Assembly: GCF_041296385.1 (NCBI RefSeq)
Contig: NC_091014.1
Location: 65,356,578 to 65,420,577, forward strand
Length of the DNA stretch: 64,000 nucleotides
Direction of reading: 5' to 3'
Source of the DNA: Aphelocoma coerulescens
Lineage: Eukaryota; Chordata; Aves; Passeriformes; Corvidae
A program made the position numbers and the translations under genes. This document shows, one piece after another, positions 52,801 through 60,122 of the stretch; the stretch's first letter is position 1, and each line of letters opens with the position of its first letter. Below the pieces are notes generated by a model. That model worked only from the letters and a program-made list of their open reading frames with translations, was not told where the DNA came from and searched no databases.

Positions 52801-52817
52801 CTTGCATCACTCATCAT
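7802..52817 (-). CDS. PPFIBP1: Liprin-beta-1, whole coding span (27 coding exons)
   Basis: Scaffold of the liprin family. From family knowledge it binds liprin-alpha through its SAM domains and works at cortical adhesion and microtubule-anchoring complexes. Seen here: 27 minus-strand exons with AG acceptors and GT donors whose phases join without a break. Summed length is 3021 bases (1006 residues plus stop), close to the human protein of about 1010. Residues about 95-345 form a Glu/Lys/Leu-rich coiled coil. Residues 350-630 are a Ser/Pro/basic linker. Three SAM domains lie at roughly 637-701, 709-773 and 797-869. The C-terminus is acidic and ends DEDSNV. PPFIBP1 is preferred over PPFIBP2 because exon sequences match my memory of liprin-beta-1 closely and REP15 lies immediately downstream, as in human. 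Skipping the two optional internal exons leaves 964 residues. Each exon is listed separately. Confidence 0.96.
8350..8415 (-). CDS. PPFIBP1: PPFIBP1 coding exon 26 (residues 957-978)
   Basis: 66 bases, phase 0 at both ends. Encodes MEDSEGTVRQIGAFSEGINN, then LT. Acceptor tttttttag; donor gtaagt. A CR1 copy begins about 50 bases upstream in the intron. Confidence 0.95.
8462..8760 (-). mobile_element. CR1 LINE fragment (3' end)
   Basis: Plus strand starts with atcatagagtggaatcacag and continues through the avian CR1 landmarks ctgccatgggcaggg, ccatccagcctggcc and tctctgggcaacctg. This is the reverse complement of the element, so it is inserted in minus orientation, like the gene. It sits in the intron between coding exons 25 and 26. 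About 300 bases and fairly intact, so relatively young. Confidence 0.93.
9036..9215 (-). CDS. PPFIBP1: PPFIBP1 coding exon 25 (residues 897-956)
   Basis: 180 bases, phase 0 at both ends. Begins PKKLTFSNFGSLRKKKQDDV, includes EEYVCPMELG and ends YDDDDLDRLEQ. Acceptor acttttaag; donor gtaagc. C-terminal tail after SAM3. Confidence 0.95.
9735..9923 (-). CDS. PPFIBP1: PPFIBP1 coding exon 24, rest of SAM3 (residues 834-896)
   Basis: 189 bases, phase 0 at both ends. Begins VLEPRFNVETMAQLLNIPPN, continues KTLLRRHLATHFN and ends TATAKVK. Acceptor ggattcccag; donor gtaggc. This is the most recognisable liprin exon in the window. Confidence 0.97.
10732..10857 (-). CDS. PPFIBP1: PPFIBP1 coding exon 23, start of SAM3 (residues 792-833)
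   Basis: 126 bases, phase 0 at both ends. Begins NNVTPSEVTQWTNHRVMEWL and ends GSGVHGGLM. Acceptor ctgttggcag; donor gtgagc. WTNHRVMEWLRSVDL is the opening helix of the third SAM domain. Confidence 0.96.
11630..11752 (-). CDS. PPFIBP1: PPFIBP1 coding exon 22, end of SAM2 (residues 751-791)
   Basis: 123 bases, phase 0 at both ends. Begins DDLLSLKVVSVLHHLSIKRA and ends CLRRRPSDE. Acceptor ctctgacag; donor gtattg. Almost identical to the human protein. Confidence 0.96.
12452..12775. repeat. Segment bounded by 31-base imperfect inverted repeats (MITE-like)
   Basis: Left arm 12452-12482 (atgtcatggtttg...attataa) and the reverse complement of right arm 12745-12775 agree at 27 of 31 positions by my count. 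The span between is AT-rich and without coding potential. No clear target-site duplication was found, so a DNA-transposon remnant is only one reading; a conserved hairpin or chance are others. Confidence 0.5.
13559..13647 (-). CDS. PPFIBP1: PPFIBP1 coding exon 21, second SAM domain (residues 721-750)
   Basis: 89 bases. Split Arg, then WLDDIGLPQYKTQFDEGKVD and GRMLHYMSV. Acceptor tgccctag; donor gtgagt, phase 0. Central helices of SAM2. Confidence 0.96.
13778..13889 (-). CDS. PPFIBP1: PPFIBP1 coding exon 20, end of SAM1 and start of SAM2 (residues 684-720)
   Basis: 112 bases, ends phase 1. Begins ELGIKHPLHRKKLQLALQAL, the closing helix of SAM1, then KLDYHWVT. Acceptor cctttcacag; donor gtaagc. 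Confidence 0.96.
15124..15274 (-). CDS. PPFIBP1: PPFIBP1 coding exon 19, first SAM domain (residues 633-683)
   Basis: 151 bases. The split codon gives Asn, then ELDMPFAKWTKEQVCNWLQD and on to QASQQDLEK. Acceptor tctcctgcag; donor gtgagg. WTKEQVCNWL and the SGQTLL helix are typical of SAM1 of the liprins. Confidence 0.96.
15846..15974 (-). CDS. PPFIBP1: PPFIBP1 coding exon 18 (residues 590-632)
   Basis: 129 bases, phase 2 at both ends. Begins RLKRSQSTTFNPDDMSETEF and ends LGWSRDLGQSY. Acceptor gttcctgtag; donor gtaaga. KRSQST is a further basophilic-kinase type site. This exon leads into SAM1. Confidence 0.95.
16230..16371 (-). CDS. PPFIBP1: PPFIBP1 coding exon 17 (residues 543-589)
   Basis: 142 bases, phase 1 in and phase 2 out. 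Begins AETEKGSADHLDLAGLPPRP and ends SRKKARGIKKLFG. Acceptor ttctaacag; donor gtaagt. Linker with a strongly basic end. Confidence 0.94.
18581..18613 (-). CDS. PPFIBP1: PPFIBP1 coding exon 16, 33-base microexon (residues 532-542)
   Basis: Eleven codons reading DRSRSASAPTL across the joins (phase 1 both sides). Donor gtacag; the acceptor tgaag has a poor pyrimidine tract, as is usual for a regulated microexon. I recall a similar DRKRSASAPTL segment in the human protein. It repeats the end of exon 15, TASAPNL, giving two RxxSxP sites. Skipping joins exons 15 and 17 in frame. Confidence 0.85.
   Translation of the reverse strand: MAVEVPVHLL
19986..20157 (-). CDS. PPFIBP1: PPFIBP1 coding exon 15 (residues 475-531)
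   Basis: 172 bases, ends phase 1. Begins VKPPLEGNNFATLPPKSPSH and contains FGTRKARSSFGRGFFKIK; ends KRTASAPNL plus one base. Acceptor ttcaagcag; donor gtaggt. Holds a basic patch and an RTASAP site of the RxxSxP form known for 14-3-3 binding. A solo LTR sits 179 bases upstream of its acceptor. Confidence 0.94.
20336..20928 (+). mobile_element. Solo LTR of an avian endogenous retrovirus
   Basis: 593 bases beginning tgtcctggtttgggctggga and ending ggattaaaccctgacc, flanked on both sides by tatgt (20331-20335 and 20929-20933), a 5-base target duplication, the length typical of ERVL-type elements. Inside are a TATA-like tatataaa (20596-20603), a TTATTATTATT-rich stretch, and attaaa (about 20801) as a polyadenylation signal. 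No internal viral gene is present, so this is the product of LTR-LTR recombination. It lies antisense in the intron between PPFIBP1 coding exons 14 and 15. The terminal CA is degraded. Family assignment is from memory of songbird LTRs. Confidence 0.88.
22173..22198. repeat. Perfect 26-base palindrome
   Basis: Each half is cactaatcatgtg, and the second half is its exact reverse complement. Eight bases to the left lies a second small inverted repeat, ttcac-ttt-gtgaa (22153-22165). In the intron between coding exons 14 and 15, about 1.2 kb from the LTR. Confidence 0.85.
23009..23053 (-). CDS. PPFIBP1: PPFIBP1 coding exon 14 (residues 460-474)
   Basis: 45 bases, phase 0 at both ends. Encodes KSSSLSSLRKEASEM, matching human KSSSLGNLKKETS. 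Acceptor cctcactgcag; donor gtaggt. Basic/serine-rich linker piece. Confidence 0.88.
23695..23746 (-). CDS. PPFIBP1: PPFIBP1 coding exon 13 (residues 442-459)
   Basis: 52 bases. Encodes the split Ser, then EGRSTGSSPETHLCDSP. Acceptor tttttacag. Donor gtgtaa is used because it keeps phase 0. A stronger gtaagt two bases further would read into a stop in the next exon. The THLCDS core matches human TQLCDK, but this exon is short and divergent. Confidence 0.78.
24256..24297. repeat. Short tandem repeat, unit about 22 bases
   Basis: Two copies of tgttttaagtcaacaac, the second starting about 23 bases after the first. Intronic. Confidence 0.75.
25067..25185 (-). CDS. PPFIBP1: PPFIBP1 coding exon 12 (residues 403-441)
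   Basis: 119 bases, ends phase 2. Encodes IHTSILQISIPSLSSTSKSS and on to EPASEM. The acceptor is ambiguous: ttacag (exon from 25185) or ttttcag 12 bases upstream (exon from 25197, adding NSLQ), both in frame. The shorter form aligns residue for residue with human FHTTILQ. Donor gtatta. Confidence 0.88.
26123..26277 (-). CDS. PPFIBP1: PPFIBP1 coding exon 11 (residues 351-402)
   Basis: 155 bases, ends phase 0. Begins GKESESEDLNSGSVSMGLLD and includes the conserved DPEKSPSPTPV; ends NIHEE. Acceptor ctcccttcag; donor gtatct. Start of the Ser/Pro-rich linker, with several proline-directed S/T-P sites. Confidence 0.94.
27397..27481 (-). CDS. PPFIBP1: PPFIBP1 coding exon 10 (residues 323-350)
   Basis: 85 bases, ends phase 1. 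Encodes DRKIEELRQSLNRYKKVQDM, then VILAQGKK plus one base. Two possible donors lie near the end: CAAG/gtaaaa and AAAG/gtattg. Only the second joins exon 11 in frame to give GKKGKESE, so it was chosen. Confidence 0.93.
28038..28119. repeat. 41-base tandem duplication
   Basis: Two adjacent copies starting tctgactgcagaaaatcat at 28038 and 28079, differing at a few positions. It lies about 95 bases past the donor of coding exon 9, within the following intron. Confidence 0.85.
28214..28275 (-). CDS. PPFIBP1: PPFIBP1 coding exon 9 (residues 302-322)
   Basis: 62 bases. The split first codon gives Asp, then IEVQKMKKAVESLMAANEEK; ends phase 0. Acceptor gtgtttttag; donor gtagca is below average. Coiled-coil exon. 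Confidence 0.94.
30831..30945 (-). CDS. PPFIBP1: PPFIBP1 coding exon 8 (residues 264-301)
   Basis: 115 bases, starts phase 0 and ends phase 1. Begins DELSALKDKLEQKEAEVKRL and ends GEGIEILDR plus one base. Acceptor gtctttacag; donor gtaagg. Coiled-coil exon, highly conserved with human liprin-beta-1. Confidence 0.95.
31240..31259. repeat. Poly-A tract
   Basis: Uninterrupted run of about 20 A on the plus strand in the intron just upstream of coding exon 8. It could be the tail of a decayed retroelement, but I recognise no element beside it. Confidence 0.85.
32733..32825 (-). CDS. PPFIBP1: PPFIBP1 coding exon 7, optional coiled-coil exon (residues 233-263)
   Basis: 93 bases, phase 0 at both ends. 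Encodes SLMAKLSSMKIKVGQMQYEK, then QRMEQKSQMLK. Acceptor ctgttaccag; donor gtgtgg is weak, which fits a regulated cassette exon. As I recall, the matching human segment is present in only some PPFIBP1 isoforms. Skipping it removes 31 residues of coiled coil without changing the frame. Confidence 0.88.
33302..33394 (-). CDS. PPFIBP1: PPFIBP1 coding exon 6 (residues 202-232)
   Basis: 93 bases, phase 0 at both ends. Encodes DLIQEINELRLRVGEMDNER, then LQYEKKLKTTK. Acceptor ctactcag; donor gtaagt. It has the same length and phase as the optional exon that follows. Confidence 0.95.
34191..34380 (-). mobile_element. CR1 LINE fragment (3' end, shorter)
   Basis: Same landmarks as the copy at 8.5 kb (gaatggtttgggttgggagg, ctgccatgggcaggg, tctctgggcaccctg), ending after about 190 bases at cctcaaataag. 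In the intron between coding exons 5 and 6. Minus orientation. Confidence 0.92.
34381..37860 (-). other. PPFIBP1: PPFIBP1 intron sequence between coding exons 5 and 6 (upper part)
   Basis: AT-rich, especially 35.5-36.1 kb. No repeat family, RNA gene or exon recognised beyond the CR1 copy at its lower end. Confidence 0.5.
37861..37992 (-). CDS. PPFIBP1: PPFIBP1 coding exon 5 (residues 158-201)
   Basis: 132 bases, phase 0 at both ends. Begins ELLSRTTLETQKLDLMAEIS and ends YEDRFRDTE. Acceptor ttgaatcag; donor gtgagt. Central coiled-coil heptads rich in Leu, Glu and Lys. Confidence 0.95.
38540..38653 (-). CDS. PPFIBP1: PPFIBP1 coding exon 4 (residues 120-157)
   Basis: 114 bases, phase 0 at both ends. 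Begins VSVLTDQVEAQGEKIRDLEF and ends EEMLQQ. Acceptor ctgtccag; donor gtattt. Coiled-coil segment, nearly identical to the human protein as I remember it. Confidence 0.95.
38775..38797. repeat. GGA trinucleotide microsatellite
   Basis: About six units of gga/gag, located roughly 120 bases upstream of the acceptor of coding exon 4; CCT-rich in transcript sense. Confidence 0.8.
39850..39936 (-). CDS. PPFIBP1: PPFIBP1 coding exon 3 (residues 91-119)
   Basis: 87 bases, phase 0 at both ends. Acceptor cttttccag; donor gtgagt. Encodes TNGHISGNGDVYQERLARLE and on to SLVLQ, the start of the coiled coil. Both the standard exon 2 and the candidate alternative first exon at 45054-45122 can splice to it in frame. 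Confidence 0.95.
42190..42505 (-). mobile_element. CR1 LINE fragment, older or different subfamily
   Basis: Begins atagaatcacagactggtta and contains ggttggaaaacacctctaaa, cccaaccatcaacccagtac and agacagcctgttccaatg, typical of another avian CR1 subfamily. It differs throughout from the copies at 8.5 and 34.2 kb. In the intron between coding exons 2 and 3. Confidence 0.88.
45054..45122 (-). CDS. PPFIBP1: Candidate alternative first coding exon of PPFIBP1
   Basis: Inside the 10.8 kb intron between coding exons 2 and 3. An ATG at 45122 opens 23 codons beginning MKIVMTSMEYSWDIHGH and ending LNK exactly at a good donor (AAG/gtaagg, phase 0). The next exon (39936) also begins in phase 0, so the frame continues directly into TNGHISGNGD. 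Just upstream, 45125-45300 is GC- and CpG-richer than the rest of the intron, as expected for an internal promoter. It would yield a liprin-beta-1 lacking the first 90 residues. The exon is inferred: I cannot confirm transcription, and a 23-codon open stretch alone would be weak evidence. Confidence 0.6.
45123..45450 (-). promoter_or_regulatory. PPFIBP1: Possible internal PPFIBP1 promoter
   Basis: Immediately upstream of the candidate alternative ATG at 45122. The stretch has a local cluster of CpG dinucleotides (cggacgcc, agccgagg, tccggg, gcggag, ggcgcccggg), while neighbouring intron sequence is nearly CpG-free. No TATA box in gene direction. Inferred from composition and position only. 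Confidence 0.35.
46383..46397. repeat. Poly-T tract
   Basis: Run of about 15 T in the large intron between coding exons 2 and 3. Confidence 0.85.
46712..46784 (+). mobile_element. Short CR1 3' tail, plus orientation
   Basis: ggttggacctgatgatcttaaaggtcttttccaacc-like text, ending with the CR1 terminal repeat gattctattattctat. Only about 70 bases survive; opposite orientation to the other three copies. Confidence 0.8.
50704..50909 (-). CDS. PPFIBP1: PPFIBP1 coding exon 2 (residues 22-90)
   Basis: 206 bases. Acceptor ctccctgcag, then SKALEYSNGIFDCQSPTSPF; ends in WLQSQM before donor gtacag, phase 0. It encodes the conserved head that precedes the coiled coil. The coding DNA has clearly higher GC than the flanking introns. 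Confidence 0.95.
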
Positions 52818-52914
52818 CTTCTCTCTTCTCAGGAACAATCACCAGCTACACCATAAGGAGCAGTAAAACGCCGATGGTGTGAGTTGGTCCAGAGCCTCAA
52901 TTCTGCAATTTAAT
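52754..52914 (-). CDS. PPFIBP1: PPFIBP1 coding exon 1 with start codon and part of 5' UTR
   Basis: Coding part is 52754-52817 (64 bases). Tandem ATG codons at 52817 and 52814 begin MMSDASDMLAAALEQMDG, the known liprin-beta-1 N-terminus. Donor GCAG/gtaaac, phase 1. Upstream, two CAG acceptors 12 bases apart after a T-rich tract put the exon 5' end at 52914 or 52902, so this is not the first transcribed exon. No in-frame ATG lies between the acceptor and the start. Confidence 0.93.
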
Positions 52915-55900
52915 CTGCAAAAGAGAATTTAATTTCACTGTGTGTTCTCTGAATTCAGGCATCACTGTTGTCAGATCAGCAAGAAGACTGGGGCCATTTG
53001 CTCACCACAACAAAACTCAGAAGTGCTCACCACCAGGCATGGACTGGGATCGAGGAATCAAAGCACCAACCTGATGACTCAGTTTCTAGTGGCCCATGGC
53101 CTGCTCTGCCCACAGGTCCATGCCACTGACAGGGCATCCCACAGGACACCTCAGAAATCCCACATGGCACTTCCAGGAAGCTCACAGAGAAGACAAAGGC
53201 CTTCTACCACTTAAAGGGAGCTGAAATTCATCAATAAACCATGTGTGTGTCTGCTGTAATTTTCTCCCCAAGAAATAGAAAAAGAGAAGTCTGACTCACT
53301 TGTCTGAGATTTTGGATGTCTGACAATCCAGAAGTTTCAGGCATGGAACTTTCTGCCTACAGGCAGGATCTCTCAGATGCCCACAACTCACTGGATGTAG
53401 TGTGCATGCACGGACTATCCCTGCTCTGAGTTTAGCAGATTCACATGGTAACAATGCAATCTGATCTCACTTTCAAACTTCTACAAACCAGAAGTGGTTC
53501 CCAAAGGAGTATTTCCACCAGGCTGGAAAAGCAAGCCTGCTCAACATGCTGCCCATAGGTGAACTAGCAGACCAGAAATCCTGATGGGCTACAAGTTAAT
53601 TTAAGCAGGTGCTTAGGAACTTGGCTGAAGTGGAGCTGCAGGGGTCAGAGGCATTCCCAATCCCTCCAGCCCAGCACAGTGGACACACAAACCACCAACA
53701 CAGCCCAGATTGCCTTGGCTTTAATCTAATACACATGAGACTGCCTCTGTTATAAATACAGCTAGGGAACAGAACTAAACAAACACCAGGAAGGAAAACT
53801 TGCTTTAACCTTTGCATACCCTGCCATTTGGTTTTTGTATTAGGCTGCACCACTGCTGACATTTGCCCTGACAAGACCAATTAAGAAAGTAGTTCACAGT
53901 ATCTCTGGCGTAAGTCCTGGAAAAGACTCTACTAAAAAACAAACCTAAACAAAAATCCCCATTATAAACTGATTTTTCCCTCCAACGAGTCACGTTATTG
54001 GTCTGACCTAGCTGGGAAGTAGCTCTTATTGGAGGCTGCCAGCCAGCTTTGCTGAAATGTTATCTTTAAAATGCCAATAAACATTTCATCTTCCACAAAA
54101 ACAGTTTTATTCATGAAGTAGGTCCAAACCCTAAGGTAACCTCTTAACAACAGCACAAACCAAAGACTGCTGCGCTTTTGGCAAATGCCTGGTTTTATTA
54201 CATGGTTATCGGAGTCAGAAAAACCAAGAGAACTTTAAACAGTCAAAATACCTGTAAGTGAAGATGCTTCAAATCTTAAAAAATGCAGTAGCATCATAAC
54301 TGAAGACTTTCAGCCTTCAAGGAGGAAGACTGCAGTTTTAAACACAACACAAACATTCAGCTTCAATCAGTATAAGACCTGCCAGAATACGCAGACACTA
54401 CAAGACAATTGGTTTGGTGCCTTCACATCTGATAAAAATGAGCAGATAATGCAGCTTTTGCATACACATTCACTTGGACAACACTGAAGACAGTCTCTTT
54501 TTTTTTTCTGGTTAAGATTTCCTGGCTCTGATATCAGGTCCTGCTCAAATATGGGTGACTATGAAGGCGGAGTGTGAACAATCTGCTGTGGATTTCCCTC
54601 AAAGGGCAAAGAACACAGAGAAAGCCCGGGGCTTCTGCAGCCCCAGGCAAAACACTGATTCCTCACAGCTCTAAGTGGAAAAAGACCAACAGCACAAAGC
54701 AACCACAAACCCACAGCAGCCAATCAATGTTTGGGAATCAGAAGTGCACATGAGCTTTTCAAAGCGCATAAACACCTCACGGAGCGAGTAAAGAAGACAG
54801 AGCCAGGCTCTTCTCAGTGGTGCCCAGTGACATGGCAAGAGGCATCGGGCACACGTAAAAACACAGGGAAGTTCACTTTAGAATTACAAAGGGGGGAGAA
54901 AAAAATGCCTAAATAAAAAGAAATCATTTTTAAAAGCTTTTTTGCTATGAGGATGGCAAGCAATAGAAAGGGTTGCCCTTTTGGGGTCACCAACCTTGGA
55001 GCTACTCACAGCCCAACTGGACCCTACATGGCACAGCCTGTCCTGGGCATCCCTGCTTTGGGCAGGGGCTGGGCTGGAGACCTCCAGTGGTGCTCTCCCA
55101 CCTCACCATCAGAGAGCTCAGTGCAGCTCACAATCAAGCATTAAACACAGTACTGGAGGCTGGTAGGAAAAGCCTATGTAGGCTAAAAATACACAAAGGA
55201 GCAGAGTGCTCCCTAACCACATTTGTTTACAGTGCACCCCTTGATTCTTACCTTTTGGCAAGGAAATGCATGAACTGGGGACAAGGAACTGCTAATTTGT
55301 ACTTGTGCAATATAGCCATGGCTCGTAGGCACAGAAAAATCACCATCCTTGCACTTCATCCAGGCACAACCACCCCTCATGTTTCCAAAAAGCACTCCTT
55401 GCTTTCCCTAAACAAGGGGTTTGTCCGTGGTTGTCAGAAATCCCTAAGACAGGTCTGCTGATAGGAGCAGACAGTGCTACCAACAGCATCCAGGTTACCT
55501 GGCTCTGCCTCCAAGGAAAGACACACAGGTTTGCACAGAGCTTCCTCCACCGCTACTCCCAAAGGAGCTGTGCTGCTGAGAGCAGCAGGGAGAAATTTTA
55601 AGATAAAATTACTGAAGCAAGACCCCGCAAACACAGAGACCTCCAAAAACCCTTCCACCACTCATGGAGCATCTGTTAGCAGCCTCACCAAGCCCACAGC
55701 TGAGAAACTTGGAAGAGTTGAAATCAAAAAGAACAAAAAGCCCCTGAGCCGAACAGCTGGGGATGATGCAACAAAATCCCACTTCCCTGGTTATTTGGTC
55801 CTAAAAGTGGTCATTGAAAACTTGCCTGGAACAGCACATCCTGCTCTGGCCACCTTCCCAGCACAGTGCAGCACATCCAGCAGTCAGGAAGTAAAATCGC

Positions 55901-58900
55901 TGTGATAGAAAAATAATATTGGAAGTATCCTTCCCTAGCAATGGAGTAGAATTGGTTTGGGCTTTGCACAACCATCACCAGCATGCGGGAAAAGGGTGGG
56001 AAGAGGGCAAAGAGGACCTCATATGCCAGGGGAGCAAAGGACCAAACTGCATGGAACCATGGAACCAGAAAAGACAACAAACCTCAGGAGGAAGAGGATG
56101 GAAAAAGGAGGTGCAGAGGGAGCCAAAGAAACACAAATCATCAATCAACAGCTCTCTCTGGACTAAAGGAAAGGGGACAACAATAAGACACCAGGAGATT
56201 AATCCCTGTGCCTCCTGAAGGGCACCCTCTGACTTCACAAACTTTGAGAGAAGCTCAGTGGGCCACTGACGCAGCAGAGCTTTTCCAATATGTATGTTCC
56301 ACTCTTTCCTCTTTGTGGCTTTTGTCTAATACAAATAAAACCTAAGAGAAAACTCAAGGCTTTGGGTTTTGCTTCTTGGCAGTGATTAAGGAAAACCATG
56401 CAGGTAACATGAACAGAAATCCATCTTGGAGGAGTGCAATGGAGCTCCTTAGGAAAAGAATGCATAGCTAATGATGACAAGCAGTTTAAATTCCCTTCAT
56501 CCACAGAAGCAGGAAGGGGAAAAATCATCATTTTAACACAGATGGATCTATGGCATGGCAGATAAATGAGATATCAACGTGCACACAGGAGACAGAGAGG
56601 CAGATGAATGAAATCCACCCCTGGCATAACGTCACCGACAACACACCTGAGAGGAAAGCACTGGCAGTGCCCTGCCTGACAGACTATTTAAAATAAGTTT
56701 TCTCTTGCTCTCCAAGAAAATGACAACACTTACCTTCCTGTGTGCACAACCAGTGCCAGGTGGGGCGTGGGGGGCTGTTTTTACAGAGGCAGATCCCCCT
56801 TTTAGAGCTCCCAGCTGAATACCTTGCTCATGCCGACAAGAACAAGCATTGCTTCATCAAGCCCGTATTTACAGCCCACCATTAAACAAAACAAAAATAA
56901 AATACAAATGCAGCTCTCTCCACTATAATTTACGATTAATCTTATCACTAGCTGTCATTTCTACCACATCCCTGGCTATAACAGAGAAGACATAATTTGG
57001 TCTTACTTGTTTAATGTCCCTTCCTCTGGTTCGAACGCACCAGCCGGTTGCTAGGGCTGTGCTGTTCACTTTTCAGTAGGTGGAGATTTTTTATTTTTAT
57101 TTTTGAATGACATACAAACCCTCTGGCTACAGCGCTGGTGAAGACGTATTCCGAACGGCTTACAGAGAAAACAAAACGCTGCCCTGCAAACAAACACAAG
57201 GAAAGCTGGAAAAAAAACCCCAACAAGGGGCTCTGTGAACAGAACTGTAGTCTGTTGGATACAAACAGGAAAGCTGCCTGGATATGGATTTCAAAATCTG
57301 ATATTTAATTAAGATGGCAGACTTCAGAAAAAGAAGGGGGAAAAAAAAGTGCTTAAGCATTTTACATATGTAGGAAGTGATAGTTTTCCCACCCAGAGGC
57401 TGCCTCTTTCCTAGATCAAACAGCACACACAGAGGCATCGAGGGACAACATCTTTGAGCCCATTTTTTGGTTGTTTTGGGGGTGGTCTCATTTTGGATCT
57501 CCACCTGCAAAACACACCACGCTTTAAAGCCCAGAGGTTTGCAGAGTTAAAGGGAATCAGCTGCCTGCTGGCAGGTCTGGAGGCTCAGAGGACACACCGT
57601 GCCCTGGATGTCACTGCTCTGAGGAAGGGAGGGCTGGCCTTTTGTCCCACTCGCCTTCCTCTTTGTGCACATGGGCTGCAAATGCTCGGCGCTGGGAAAT
57701 AAGGCATCAGCTACAGATTATTTTTATGACATGATGCAATAAGATGGATGACTTAGGTTTCCCAGCTTTCCCATTCACATGTAACACTCCTTAAGCCAGG
57801 AAATTTTGATATACAGAAATTAAAAACCTTGATTAGAGCTTGTTTCTGAGTGCTGTTGAGAGTAAAAAAGGACCCCCAAGTGCTGGCTGTCACCCCAGAG
57901 CAGCCTACCATGAAAGTAAAATGAAAAAGCTAAGAAGTTGCAGTCATCTTTTCTGGGGAGGGTGGAGGGAAAGAACCTGTTCCACAGCAAAAGTAAGACC
58001 CTAAATGCTGTCAAAATCCACGTCCTGCATTCTCAGTCCTGCATGTACCAGATGACTGCATGAGAGGTCTAAAGCAGCTTCTGAATTCATCTCTCTTGCC
58101 TCACTACACTAAAACAACACATCCTTAGCAATTAATTTTTACAAAATAAAGCTCTATTTCATGAAGACAAATGCCATTTCAGACACATCTATTTCTGGTT
58201 TTTCTGGCAGGCCAGAAGAGAAACACAAACACAGAGAGACTTATTTACAAAATACATTTCAATCACAATTACAAACAGTTTCAAATGAATTCAATCCAAA
58301 TCCCTGGCACAGTTTCTCATGGGATGTTTTGAAGATGCTCAACTACAGTGCCACCAGTCAGTAGCAGTTTTACACATACTAATGAATATATTCGGGTAAT
58401 TTACACTTGGAGTCATTAACATTTCTTCTAATGTAAATGACGACTCCATTTCATTCCTTCCAGGCCTGGAAGAAGAAACTAAAAAAGAAAATGGATCCTA
58501 GTTGAATATATTGCTCTGGTGTTTTGCAAGAAAAGAACAAATTAAATTTAAAAAGTCAAATTAGGAAATACCAGAAATACCTTAATGAGAATAATATAGT
58601 GAAATATCTTCATTTGAGGCAGGGATGGCCATCTAGTAAGGTCCCAGATACGCTTTTGGCCAAATAATTCAGACATTGCCCCCCTTATCTGACATCACCA
58701 TGTGGAGCCAGGTGTAGCCATAACATTATTATGGATAAAACCAACCCAAATGTTGGCAAAGGCTTACTTTAAACTGATAATGTCTATTTATTTTTGTATC
58801 TATAAATAAAATTCTTTTTGAATTTGCTGAGCTCTAGTCAATGACATCAAAGCAATACTGCTCTCCTATTACGCAGGACTACAAAAAAATCAACAAATGT

Positions 58901-59675
58901 CCCTTTGTTCCCTAAGTCTAGATCCTTTCTTTGTTCCCTGAATTTCATTATTTCTTTACTATACAACAAACACTATTTATTTCCTTTAACTGATAAAAAT
59001 GAATGGAAGCACACTGAGGATAAAAGCCCATCCCATAGAACGTAAGAAACGTCTCGAGATCAAAGGTTTCAAGATGTAGAAATTACTTTAAAGTACTTTA
59101 AGAGCACAAAACACAGAAGTCCTTCCAAAATATAAATGTTTATACCTGGGAAAAACTTACCTCAATTCACACAATCTTTACTACCAACCAGCTGAGTCGC
59201 ATTCCGCACTTTGCCTTAAAATTTGTTAAACACTCTGGTCATAAATCAAAAGCTAAGCCTCGACAAGATAAGCATCCTTGAGATCCTTTGACAGAGATGC
59301 ATACACAGCAAACAGCTTATCTAAACACCCAAAGTCTCTGAGTCAAGGTTTATGGCTTAGATTCATATCCAGTTACTAAACAAACCCTTTATTTGGGTCT
59401 CCAGCACTGAAATCACTCTGGTTGCTTATCTCTGCTACCCTGCTCTCCAGCGGCTCTTTTGTTGTTGTTGTTGCAACTGAAAGGAAATTTAAAAACCCGG
59501 GTTTGACACTGACAGGTGATGTTGTTTTGTGGGCTCTGTGAGTGCTGTGTGACAGGGAGGCAGCTCCTTACCTGCCCAGCAGTTGTGTGATGCTAATACC
59601 TGTCTGCACACCCTCTTCAGACTCAGACTCACTTTCACTCTTTTCTCACAAGCAATCCAAGGTCAAATGAAGTCT

Positions 59676-59720
59676 TTTAAAAATAAAAAAAAAAACAAAA
59701 ACAAAAACAAAACAAAAAAC
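59676..59720. repeat. A-rich (aaaac)n simple repeat
   Basis: A run of about 11 A followed by repeated caaaaa units. Upstream of the first coding exon. Confidence 0.85.
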
Positions 59721-60093
59721 CCCACAGACCCCTTCAGGCTGTTCCTGTTTTACTGGTTAACCATTTAATAGTATTCAACTTCTCACCTCAGAGAGCCTGA
59801 GAACCAATACATTGTTTTCTCACTTGTTTTGCTTGGGTCCACTGATTAGAAAAACAAATGAGATATTCATCCCTGACTCCAAGAGTGCTAATGCAAGCAA
59901 GGAAATGCCTCACATTCCCCAGCAACATGTTACTGACACGCTGTGGCCACATAGGCTAGAAAACAAAAGGGGCACTGTTGGGTGACAGGCCAAAAGGTAG
60001 TTCTTAAAAACACCTTAAAACCCACCAAGTCCTGAGCACTGACCCACATTTAGATACCATTTCATAGCTCGTGCCACTGTCTTTCAATGAGCT

Positions 60094-60122
60094 GGTTCAC
60101 AAAGGTTCACAAAGGTTCACAA
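60094..60122. repeat. 10-base tandem repeat (ggttcacaaa)
   Basis: About 2.9 perfect units of ggttcacaaa. Located in AT-rich sequence upstream of the PPFIBP1 start. Confidence 0.9.

Noticed and set aside
55474..55905. 143-codon plus-strand ORF
   Set aside because: Ser/Thr/Lys-rich without domain or homologue that I know; overlapping ORFs in other frames are similarly long.
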